Positions 41,001 to 48,461 of a DNA stretch of 56,754 nucleotides are shown in pieces. How positions within the stretch are numbered: position 1 is the stretch's first letter; every line of letters starts with the position of its first letter. The position numbers and the translations under genes were made by a program. This stretch comes from an uncultured Clostridia bacterium. Lineage in GTDB: Bacteria > Bacillota > Clostridia > TANB77 > CAG-508. The notes under the pieces were generated by a model. It searched no databases and had not been told where the DNA came from. It worked only from the letters and a program-made list of their open reading frames with translations. The stretch spans positions 1 through 56,754 of the forward strand of contig CAKPQL010000009.1 in NCBI GenBank assembly GCA_934178555.1, read 5' to 3'.

Positions 41001-43962
41001 AAAATCCCACTATTTGTCCATTTATTTCTTCTAACATTATTTCTACTTTTCCAATAATTGATTCATATCCAACAATTCCATCTACCTCACGTAATTCTAT
41101 TGAAGTTTCTTCTGATATTTCTATTGGATTTTTTATATAAACAAGTCCTAAATCATCTGTTTTTATTTTTTGCACAATTTGTTCTGTAAAAGTATCTCCA
41201 TTATTGTCCTTATATTTTATTAACATTTCAAAATTGACTTTAGGTAAAACTTTATTAGTATCTGCATCTATTTTTAATATTTGTAAATTGGTTGATTTTG
41301 AATGACTTTCTTTATTTACGATATGCATTGTAACATTTATTTGGTTCTTATTTGAACGTAGTAAAAATCCACTTTTTAGTACTGCACCATTTGCACCATC
41401 TACCAATTTTCCTCTTGCCATTATTGATTCATCTTTTTTGTCTATAGTTATTTTTATTCTTATAGGATTTTCTTTAGTTATTAATTCATGTCCAGGTACT
41501 GTTTTTGTTTCATAAATTGAAAAATAACTTTCTCCTATCCTTATATCACTACTTGTTACTGTGGCTTGTCCATATTTATTAGTAGTTGCAAAAAAAGTAG
41601 CTCCATCCTCTAATTCATTTCCTCCAGCATCTGTTTCAACTGCTTTTAAAAGTACTCCTCCTAGTTTATTTCCATATTCATCTTCTTTGTCGAATTCAAA
41701 TGATACGCTTGTTTTCTCAGTTTTCTCTTCTTCTTGTCCTTCATCGTTTAAAATCGTAATTGCAATTCTTTCATTATCTATTAATACTGGTTTTTTTACT
41801 ACTTCAGATAAAGTTGATTGCTGTACCTCTATTCCATTTTCATTTTCTATAAGTACTACTCTTATTTTATCTTTTATTGATTTATAACCTTCTGGTGCTT
41901 TTGTTTCTTCTAACTCTAAAGTAGTTTTTCCTGTAATTTGTATAGGTCTACTTATGATATATCCCTGTCCTGCAACTGTATATATATCTTCATATATTTT
42001 TTTACTTCCTCCATCTTCATATCTAACAATCATAGAAAATGAAGCTCCATCTAAACTTTCTCCATCTTGGTTTTCTTTTATTACCTGAATCCACTTTGAG
42101 TTACTTGCATCTTCTTCATTTGAAAAATCAAAATATACATCAACTTTCTTTTTGCCATTATCTACTTTTGCCCAATCATATACATAATCTCCATTCACTA
42201 CTGTTCCAGAACCACTGTTATAAATTTCATTTTCTACCTCATCTATACTTAACAAATATGTTATATCCCAGTCTGGTAATTTATATCCTGTAACTGTTTG
42301 GGTTTCCTTCACTTTAAAATAATGCTCTTTCATTTCCGTTATAGTATAAGTATATTGAGCTTCGCCTTCCTCGTCTGTCACTGCTTCAAAGCTTATTCCA
42401 TCTTCCATAATATCTGTTCCCAATTCATCTGTTACTTCTTGTACACTAAATACTACATTACCTAATTTATTTCCAGCCTTATCATGTTTATAGAAATGCA
42501 TAGTTATTGTTGCCGCTACATTTTTATCTAATTTTTCTGTTATAACTTCTACATCTAATTCATTCATCAATGCACCTGGTAATACTGTTGTATCTAGCTT
42601 GTCTGTTCTACTAGTTACTAAAAAATCTCCTACGTTTAATTTTATTTCTTGCTTTAGTGTTGCCTTATAATCTTCAGGTACAATAGCTTCAGATATTTTT
42701 ATTGTTATTTCTCCAGTTGAATTTGAAAATGCTAATTCATCTATTGCTAGTAAACCATTTTGATCTACTTCTAAATTATTCTTTTTATATATTACCTGTC
42801 CATCTGTATCTATTACTTCCACATTAAATTTTATATCTTTACTTATAACTGTATTCTCTTCATCTATTGCTTTTATATTTATTTTAAATCGTTCTGCTAT
42901 CTTTACTTTTGGTACTTCTGATAGTTGTAACGTAGTTGTTTGTCCATCATATGTTACTGACATAGTATCATTAGTTGGTATCTCTTTAAACATTGTATCT
43001 CTATCTATAGAGTCTTTTAATATCAATTTATATTTAAAAGTTTCTGTTTCCTTTCCAGCCAAAGTTGGTATTGTATATTTAAAATTTGTATTTAAACTTG
43101 CTCCTGTATTATAATTTTGTATTATAAAATTATCTGTTATATTACTTGGAAATATATTTTGTATTACTATATTTTTTATCTCATTTTTAAATATTTCTTT
43201 TATTTCTTCAATAGATGTTGCAAAATCCACTTTTTGAGCTTGTCCTGAGTATATTGAAACATTTTCTAACTTATTCAAACTAGAATATTTGTTAACATCT
43301 GCATTATCTATTAATACAACAATTATGTTTACATCTTTATTTTCATTAGCAAAACTTTTTACATCTTCAATACTATCTAAAAATCCATATGAAAAAATCA
43401 CCATTACTTTATTTTCTGCATTTGGTAAAAAAGAATTAATTCCACTTTCTAATCCATCTGTTAATGAACCAAAAGGACTATAGTTATCTAACTTTGTAGT
43501 TATATCTGACTTTATTTGTTCTATATCTGTTCCCATTGTTGCAACTTCATCATCTGTTGTTGAAAAGGACATTTTACTATTTATATTATTTGATTTGATT
43601 AAATCTATAAAATTTATAATATCATCAGAATATAAAACATCACCACTATCAATTACCGTATCTGCAACTAATGCTATTTGTATTATTTCATTTTCATTTT
43701 CTGTTGGATAGTCTATAGCGTTTTTCCTTATGTTAGTTACCGTAGTTTCTAATACAATCTCTTTATCCGTTGATTCATTTTCAATTATTTTATTAGCTAT
43801 GCTAAGATATTCATTACTACTTTCCGCTCCTGTATTGCTATTAGTAATAATTACTACTCCTGATCTATATATAGTAGTAGCGAAAATTTTATTTACTACA
43901 AAAAATGCTGTCGCTAATAAAACTATTGCTATCACACTCGAAATTATATACTTCTTTTTCAT
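35029..43962 (-). CDS. Giant LPQTG surface protein C: vWA-like head, about 18 B-type (Cna/SpaA) domains, two PT stalks
   Basis: A 2977-residue sortase substrate. A signal/membrane segment (about 5-28) precedes a von Willebrand A-like region (about 60-290, with IIQIALVADTVIDSGD and KVMVIFSYGF). Then come five tandem two-domain modules of about 265 residues, each marked by an ET-x-TV-x-G motif, and a first Pro/Thr stalk (about 1815-1850). About eight further single B-type domains follow (K-x-D/E...G-x-x-F), then a second stalk (about 2830-2917), an Asn-rich linker, LPQTG (about 2945), a helix and a basic tail. B-type domains of this family usually carry Lys-Asn isopeptide bonds. The protein should be covalently wall-linked; no sortase gene is in the window. 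The start has AGAGGA upstream. Adhesion is inferred. Confidence 0.88.
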   Translation of the reverse strand: MKKKYIISSVIAIVLLATAFFVVNKIFATTIYRSGVVIITNSNTGAESSNEYLSIANKIIENESTDKEIVLETTVTNIRKNAIDYPTENENEIIQIALVADTVIDSGDVLYSDDIINFIDLIKSNNINSKMSFSTTDDEVATMGTDIEQIKSDITTKLDNYSPFGSLTDGLESGINSFLPNAENKVMVIFSYGFLDSIEDVKSFANENKDVNIIVVLIDNADVNKYSSLNKLENVSIYSGQAQKVDFATSIEEIKEIFKNEIKNIVIQNIFPSNITDNFIIQNYNTGASLNTNFKYTIPTLAGKETETFKYKLILKDSIDRDTMFKEIPTNDTMSVTYDGQTTTLQLSEVPKVKIAERFKINIKAIDEENTVISKDIKFNVEVIDTDGQVIYKKNNLEVDQNGLLAIDELAFSNSTGEITIKISEAIVPEDYKATLKQEIKLNVGDFLVTSRTDKLDTTVLPGALMNELDVEVITEKLDKNVAATITMHFYKHDKAGNKLGNVVFSVQEVTDELGTDIMEDGISFEAVTDEEGEAQYTYTITEMKEHYFKVKETQTVTGYKLPDWDITYLLSIDEVENEIYNSGSGTVVNGDYVYDWAKVDNGKKKVDVYFDFSNEEDASNSKWIQVIKENQDGESLDGASFSMIVRYEDGGSKKIYEDIYTVAGQGYIISRPIQITGKTTLELEETKAPEGYKSIKDKIRVVLIENENGIEVQQSTLSEVVKKPVLIDNERIAITILNDEGQEEEKTEKTSVSFEFDKEDEYGNKLGGVLLKAVETDAGGNELEDGATFFATTNKYGQATVTSSDIRIGESYFSIYETKTVPGHELITKENPIRIKITIDKKDESIMARGKLVDGANGAVLKSGFLLRSNKNQINVTMHIVNKESHSKSTNLQILKIDADTNKVLPKVNFEMLIKYKDNNGDTFTEQIVQKIKTDDLGLVYIKNPIEISEETSIELREVDGIVGYESIIGKVEIMLEEINGQIVGFSDHENVGDITTTNGVTTATIKNKKIIGNYPLEIEINKSDKYGNLLGNVQFDIIQVTDATGETVTDNAEPKTIITNEDGYGRTTVRIDQTGETYLKIMERNTVPGFEQISSNIIYKLNIEEISGNYRNVGSTLISKSDNINTIIKVNNRDKIVNLTMNIKNEEKLTEYKNVKIIKQNQNGDRLSNAQYSMIVRYVDGTSKKLYDNIVTNENGECTILRNVELQENTVLELSELTPPEGYKKVNNSEIITLLKENGSYTADYSGCESVKSVDITSEDIIITLEDELDDGQQAEEKDTRLEINITKLDEYENLLNGVDFTIIETDKDGNEIENGKRVESIKTDKDGLLTANLSLRTGKDYYFLLYETKTVPGHEAITKDKAVFIKMKLRSNSGRIYSGGSKVESKNGCIQNVLIRDNSKENKVQVDLTLKNNESHKNYKNVQIVKKDKETGEYLSDTYFAVEVYYVDNTSNEYTEVVTKELVTDSTGTINIESPIEVEGYTSIKIKEIKAKKGYKKIEGIQEVALYTEGDNIVVTPVDSGNIKEIIQVGDTIKIVIENSKEQVIPEGTVAVDFNFSKQDIYKNKLGGVEFTIAQTDSAGNLIANGKSIRGITTDENGIAEAKIELDTIDNYYFMIYETKTVPGHKPITESDPIKIKISLTNKDGKIVVGDKSVMNYGGDSNNISISASDNSCHVKLNLKNEENHTQGRIIEIAKFNEGKTQMLEGAIFTAKIEYQDELGNIYTEKIENKLKTDGTGKVALKPEIEIAKLTTVKIKEIMAPDGYERIYSENEIKISMNEDGTIDISSDTGDITFAIYEDENCIQIQMENKKKQDVPTPTPTASTTPTTTPTATASPATPDKEELKKNEYAIEIRKENSENSSLKVKGAQFNLEVESQEANYYEQFEQLETDNGGRIYKKFSDGTGNVTITVKETKAPKEYKINEETYVIKVNIQRDENNNILSITPNGTNENVEIANKNKIILTIKDEPNPQIVIAKEDKDDNKVKIGGVYFKVQELDQNDTLQGNEEIVTDQEGLALKYVGDKTNGTYYYVIEELYKVEGYLQNNQQVKLKVTYVDGKINEPSVEILEGQDIATINKILPSYIEISIKNKKEVLEEKAFTLDVIKTDSNNINIRIPGAMLNVKITQDDKRTLVKEDYVDEEAKLRIEDISGSGDFKISIGEVIAPGGRELDGTIREINLSVDPKTKAITYNYQEDVTIKIHQEERLVEIFLPNRQEKQYYTMVVKTINETTGNMITGIPLEISLDGTNEKYMKSTDEYGQIAITKIDMPVAPTTRTYTIKECNSGKEFKLYMVFNYDTDGKSIIVDTEQTKLLNNTTERIENIDKQYVEVVIPTRQDYYEIEILKKDENGNPLPGVKYSVKVNDEKNDYITDTDGKVLLSNRKEDGKIDLEIKEIETVSGYELNGLTHYATIIRNSEYESIQIVDYTNIEKIEVKENKIYIELKNELIDENSIYWTLELNKYGTTEEEKLKNIKFFIQGENLEEEGTIITDEFGKYIWKGIKVPKRQGEYKYIIKEKQSPDGYTKKENIELIVKVEQNESGELEIKQVTTENQGVQANISSENYVVVEILDDKVNEDEAYTIKILKKDENGNSLAGAIFSTTIKELQTSDEEKRIESTNDLGEITIGPREGQDILLEILELYAPEGYKPNGITKYIRFSINNETKEIEKGELLNIADEKVIIDNEKRIVKIIIDNEVKPENYTPFTLELTKTNTLGNLIDGARFKISGPNIDEAIVVLNKGIYEWNWLEMPTTPGVYQYKIKEIITPSGYQSIPEELILNLEFAYNGNGKMVIVGGNINSVYADLNNTYIKEGNKVGLRLVNYKIGEQIPIPTPSATPTILPTSTPTVIPTKTPDVKPTTVPTVQPTGTPDVTPTSTPTVLPTKTPDVKPTTIPTVQPTKTPNVKPTSSTSTPTIKTTPTSGNISTGNNNNNKNNNNNGKLPQTGKTTYIVISSISVAIITGGIYLIRKYVLR
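35190..35470 (-). repeat. Tandem Pro/Thr-coding repeat in protein C
   Basis: Degenerate repeats of the type TPTVxPTxTPDVxPT are visible at DNA level as recurring units of about 24-48 bp (for example GGTGTTTTTGTTGG and TGTAGGTTTTACATCTGG). They encode the wall-spanning stalk before the LPQTG anchor. Such repeats commonly change copy number between strains. Confidence 0.8.
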
Positions 43963-44181
43963 AAAACTATCCTCTTTCTTTCACAATATAGTATTATACA
44001 TAATTTATTTTTACATCTTATATAAATAAAGTCAATATAGATAGTTTTTTGTTGAATTTTGTTCTCTTCTAACGTGCTAGGGAAAGAGATAATATCAGTC
44101 TTTATATTATAATATTAAATTGTTATTATAATTTTATTACAATTTCGTATTACTGTTTTCAAAATACTTAGGGAAAAAAGA

Positions 44182-44206
44182 ATGGGCAGACATTAAGTCT
44201 ACCCAT
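44182..44206 (-). terminator. Terminator after minC
   Basis: A hairpin with 9 of 10 pairs (ATGGGCAGAC / GTCTACCCAT, 5-nt loop). On the minus strand a T-rich tract (ATTCTTTTTTCCC) follows. It ends the cell-shape operon immediately after minC. Confidence 0.75.
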
Positions 44207-44229
44207 ATTTATACTTGGTAATATACTAA

Positions 44230-44841
44230 TTATTCTATTACTATTTCATTTTCTTTTACGTAAGTATATGTATATTTTTTTGGTTCACATTCATCTTTAT
44301 TTATTTCTTTTACTAAGTTAGCTATTCTCATTTGTGTAGTATCTATTGAACTAGCTGCAATTATTGCTTTTTTATTTCCCTTCGCTCCAGCATGAGCTAA
44401 TCCTCTTAATGTTCCTAATATTACTATATTTTCTCCTGCAACAACCTCTGCTCCTCCGTTTACATCTCCTATTATTACTATGCTTCCTTCAAAAGAAATT
44501 TTTTGTCCACATCTTAATGACCCTCTATAATACTTTGTCTCTGAGTTTTCTGTGCTTTTTTCATAGACTTTTTTTATTACAGAAAGTCCCATTTCTTTTG
44601 GACTATCAAACTGAATTTCAACATCTATATCTTGCTTTATTAAACTTTGTATTTCATCCATTTCTTTTCCCTTTAATACTTTGCCCGTTATAAATATTGG
44701 TATTTTTTCCTCTTTATACATTTTGCTTAGTTGTGGTATCTTTTCTTTCATACAATCTAAAACTTCTTCATGTGTAGCCTGTTCTGCAATTTTTATTATT
44801 ATTTCTTCCTGTTTTAAATTTATACTAACACAGTTTTCCAT
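44230..44841 (-). CDS. minC: Septum site-determining protein MinC
   Basis: A 203-residue inhibitor of FtsZ assembly. The N-terminal domain (1-100) is divergent, as is usual. The C-terminal beta-helix dimer domain is clear (YRGSLRCGQKISFEGSIVIIGDVNGGAEVVAGENIVILGTLRGLAHAG) and ends with AIIAASSIDTTQMRI. The start has AGGAGG. It is the last gene of the mre/mrd cluster. A terminator follows and neither minD nor minE is next to it, although Clostridia often have minCDE together here. Confidence 0.93.
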   Translation of the reverse strand: MENCVSINLKQEEIIIKIAEQATHEEVLDCMKEKIPQLSKMYKEEKIPIFITGKVLKGKEMDEIQSLIKQDIDVEIQFDSPKEMGLSVIKKVYEKSTENSETKYYRGSLRCGQKISFEGSIVIIGDVNGGAEVVAGENIVILGTLRGLAHAGAKGNKKAIIAASSIDTTQMRIANLVKEINKDECEPKKYTYTYVKENEIVIE

Positions 44842-44956
44842 TTTTATTCCTCCTATCTTTAGAACAGTAAAATGTCTGTTCCATATATTTACTTTTTCAT
44901 CATATATTTTTGTGTATATATCAACTTGCCGTAAACATTTTTAATAATGTTAATAC

Positions 44957-47042
44957 TTATTGTATTGTTTGAGTATATGTGGTTATAGAATTATCTTCTA
45001 TTACTTTTTCGGCTTCCATACCAAAGTATTCTGCTATTATATCCCTTGCAACTTCTGCTGTATAGCTTCCGTGTTTTCCTCCTTCTACAAATACTACTAT
45101 AGATATCTCCGGATCATCAAAAGGTGCAAAGCCAACAAACCATCCATTTGTTTTATTTCCGGCTTCTGCTGAACCTGTTTTTCCACCTACTTCTATATCA
45201 AAATTTCTAAATACAGAATAAGCCGTTCCACCACTTTCATTTGTAACAGACCTCATTCCTTCTAATATTGCTTCTAAATTTTCCTTTTTTATGTTCAAAT
45301 CCTCTTTATTCTCGTTAACTCTGCCAAGTTTATTATCTACAAATTCTTTTATTTCCTCATCTGAAACTTTTGTACCATCTTGTTTTATTATTGTCTTTAC
45401 TAATGTTAAATCTATATTTTTTCCACCATTTGTTAGCATACTTATGTATTTTGCTATTTGCAATGGTGAGAATGAATTCTCAGCTTGTCCTATTGCAGCA
45501 GATAATGTATTACCTAAGTACCAAGTTTCTCCTATTTTATCATAATATGTCTTTCCTGCTAGAATTCCTGATGTCTCAGATAATACTTCAGCTCCAGTTT
45601 TTTCACCAAGTCCGAAATATTTTGCATACTTTTCAAGAGTTTCTATACCCATCCTATATCCAACTTCATAGAAAAAGAAGTTACATGATTTTTTTATAGC
45701 ATCAGACACATTTATCAAGCCATGACCTGAGCGGTATAAAGTCCATATCCAACATACTGGATGATGTCCATATGGATAAACTCCTGTATCATTTATTTTT
45801 TCATTAGTAGTAATAGCACCTGATTCTAATCCTGCTATAGCTGTTATCATTTTAAATATAGAACCTGGAGCATAACTCCCTTGTGCTGCAACGTTATATA
45901 ATGCATTATTTGACTGATATTCTTTCCATTTTTCATCACTTATACCATTTAAGAAAAGTTGTGGTTCATAATCTGGCAAACTTACCATTGCAAGTATTTC
46001 TCCAGTTTTTACATTAGTAACAACGACTGCTCCTCTATCTGCCTTACATACTTCTCCAAAACTTCCATTTCGCATTTTTTCCAAGTTTTTGGCTAATGCA
46101 TTTTCTGCTACCTTTTGTAGATTTGCATCTATTGTTAATACCACATCAGAACCTTGTATAGCCTCTTTTGTATCATATTCTGCAGTTTTGGTTCCATTTA
46201 TGTCCATGTCTACTTGTTTTGTTCCTTCTTCTCCTCTTAAATATTCCTCGAATATGTACTCTATTCCCAGTTTTCCTATATAGTCATTCATGCCATATCC
46301 CTGTCTTGATCTATATTCTTCCTCATTTATTCTTCCCATGTATCCAATTATATGCGAAGCAAGACTTCCGATATTTATAATCTCTTATAGATTTTACAGC
46401 AATATCTATACCAGAAAATTCATTACTTTTTTCATTTAATTCTATCATGCTCTGTCTATTTATACTTTTAGATATTATAAGTGGAGTAGTACTACTATAC
46501 CCTTCTGTTTGCATTCTGTATCTTATTGAGATTATTTTTTTAACATCTTCAACATTATCATAATTTATATTATACTTTTCTTTAAATGCATAGAATGCTT
46601 CTTCTGCTTCTGTTTCTTCTTTTATGTTATTGTTTTTCTTCCATGTGCTAAGAGTATTATCTTTAATTGTATATTCAAATGGATTAATTTTTATAGGAAA
46701 TGTATCAATATATGTATCTCCATTCTTCTCTAATATATTTATTACATTTAATATTGTTTGATTCAAGAATTGGGTATCTACTTTGCTTTTATATAATTGT
46801 AATTCAAACCCCATTGTATTTCCAACTATTACATTTCCTGTTCTATCTAATATGCTACCTCTTGTAGGACTAACCTTTATTTCTCTTGTTAATCTATTAT
46901 TGGATAACTGCCTATACTCTTCACCATGTACTATCTGTAAATTAAATAATCTTAAAACAAGCATTATTCCTATAACATATATTATAAGGTTTATTATGTT
47001 ATATCTTAACTTATTTCTGTCTGTATCTATACCTTTCACCAC
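44957..47042 (-). CDS. mrdA: Penicillin-binding protein 2 (elongasome transpeptidase), one +1 frameshift at a CGG codon
   Basis: A class B PBP that crosslinks peptidoglycan during elongation, working with MreBCD (just upstream) and RodA. The N-terminal membrane helix is at about 18-38 and the dimerisation domain opens with SPTRGSILDRTGNVI. The frame breaks at codon 225 (CGG, 46368-46370). A +1 shift gives YGSLASHIIGYMGRINEEEY, the expected PBP2 sequence, and runs on through SIFK (Ser about 394), SCN and KTGS to the stop at 44957 (694 residues). Without it the product stops at 239 residues and lacks the whole transpeptidase domain. The downstream piece has no ribosome site of its own. The start is GTG with a weak site, so the first residues are uncertain. 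Confidence 0.92.
46367..46370 (-). other. Candidate +1 recoding site (CGGA) in mrdA
   Basis: On the minus strand, codons AAA TAT are followed by CGG A. Skipping the C gives GGA AGT CTT GCT, restoring the conserved YGSLASH motif of PBP2 proteins. It is the only in-frame CGG in this gene of almost 700 codons. Confidence 0.8.
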
Positions 47043-47077
47043 CTTTTACTAAGGCATTTTTTCACTAACATATCTAT

Positions 47078-47608
47078 TTAAAAATATCGCAATACCTTAT
47101 TTCCAAGCAATTTATCTTCAATTTTTTTACCAAAATATTGAATTATTGGATATATTATTATTGTAATCATTGCATTGTATAAAACTTCTATTAACACAAC
47201 TTTTATAAATGCCATCAATTCTATTTGCACTCCCTTTAACAATATTTGTAATGTATACACTCCCAACTCGTATAATAATGTTGTTACTATTACCATTATC
47301 ATTATATTGAATCTATTTTCTTTAGAAAAATTTTTTTCTAATATTCCACTTACAAATCCTAATATTCCTAACATTATTGGTTCTATTATAACACTTGTCT
47401 GTACAAATAAATCTAATAATATTCCAAATATAACTCCACATATAAGTCCAGAAAATTTTCCAGTAAATAGGCCACAAAATAATATTAATATTATAAATAA
47501 GTTAGGCTGTACTCCCATAATGTTAAACCATGTAAACAAATTAGATTGCAAGATATATATGAAGATAAAAGCTATAAATATTCCTATATATATTAATACT
47601 TTCTTCAT
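47078..47608 (-). CDS. mreD: Rod shape-determining protein MreD
   Basis: A 176-residue membrane protein with five or six hydrophobic segments and the MreD-type GKFSGLICGVIFGILLDL stretch. It is a membrane partner of MreC, PBP2 and RodA in the elongation machine. Sequence conservation in the family is low, so the position between mreC and mrdA is the main support. ATG start with AAAGGAGG. Confidence 0.9.
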   Translation of the reverse strand: MKKVLIYIGIFIAFIFIYILQSNLFTWFNIMGVQPNLFIILILFCGLFTGKFSGLICGVIFGILLDLFVQTSVIIEPIMLGILGFVSGILEKNFSKENRFNIMIMVIVTTLLYELGVYTLQILLKGVQIELMAFIKVVLIEVLYNAMITIIIYPIIQYFGKKIEDKLLGNKVLRYF

Positions 47609-47631
47609 AATATCCTCCTTTAAACTTGTAT

Positions 47632-48435
47632 TTATTTTATTACTAACACAGTTTCTATCTTTGAAAAATCCACTGCTGTTTCAATTATTGCATATCTATC
47701 TGCTATATTTTTTGTATTTATAATTTCTTTTATAGTTCCAATAGTTATTCCTCTTGGATATATTCCTCCCATACCAGAAGTTTCTACTGTATCCCCTACA
47801 GCTAATGTAGCATCAAGAGGAATATATGTTGCCTTTAATGTATTATCACTATCTAATATTCCTTTGCACACTATGCTATCTCTTGTAGTTGTTATTGTTG
47901 CACTAACATTAGTTGATGTATCTATAATTGGTTGAACTTTAGCTGTGCTTTCTGTTGTTGATACTATATATCCAACTAAGCCTTTCTCTGAAATAACCGC
48001 CATATTAACCTCTACACCATCTTTACTTCCTGCATTTATAACCATACACTCACTAAAATTACTTATATTTCTGTTTATTATATATGCAGGCACCGTGTTA
48101 TACTCTGCATATTTTTCTGTCAAATTGGCATATTCTTTTAACATCTCATTTTCCGCTCTTACAATTTCTAATTCCCTCAATTGTTGCTCTAACTCTTTAT
48201 TTGATTTTTTTAACTCCTCATTTTCTGATTTTAAGTTATTTATATCAACAAAAAATTCATTATTACCTGTTATTTTATTTTTTAAATATGTTAATCCATT
48301 TTGAATAGGCATTACAATATTATTTGCAATGCCACCTATATATATTGAATTATTATTTGTAACAACAACCAAAATAACTAAAATAATAATTGTTATTATT
48401 ATTCCTATTATGCCTGACCTTTTGTTTCTATTCAT
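47632..48435 (-). CDS. mreC: Rod shape-determining protein MreC
   Basis: A 267-residue protein with one N-terminal membrane helix (about 9-30), a coiled coil rich in Lys/Glu/Leu (about 62-105) and the MreC beta domain (KDGVEVNMAVISEKGLVGYIV, later GIYPRGITIGTI). It scaffolds the elongation complex outside the membrane. ATG start with AGGAG. It lies between mreB (26 bp) and mreD (23 bp). Confidence 0.95.
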   Translation of the reverse strand: MNRNKRSGIIGIIITIIILVILVVVTNNNSIYIGGIANNIVMPIQNGLTYLKNKITGNNEFFVDINNLKSENEELKKSNKELEQQLRELEIVRAENEMLKEYANLTEKYAEYNTVPAYIINRNISNFSECMVINAGSKDGVEVNMAVISEKGLVGYIVSTTESTAKVQPIIDTSTNVSATITTTRDSIVCKGILDSDNTLKATYIPLDATLAVGDTVETSGMGGIYPRGITIGTIKEIINTKNIADRYAIIETAVDFSKIETVLVIK

Positions 48436-48461
48436 AATAAATTCTCCTAATTTTAGTTAAT

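Noticed and set aside
1857..46370. Treating the three frame breaks as simple sequencing errors or pseudogenes
   Set aside because: Errors or decay should fall at random sites, mostly homopolymers. All three fall on a codon that is otherwise absent from conserved genes, with the same CGGA context and the same +1 direction. Not excluded without raw reads.
47175..47723. 182-residue plus-strand ORF across mreD and mreC
   Set aside because: It is antisense to two firmly identified genes with their own ribosome sites, and its product is a low-complexity Ile/Asn-rich translation.
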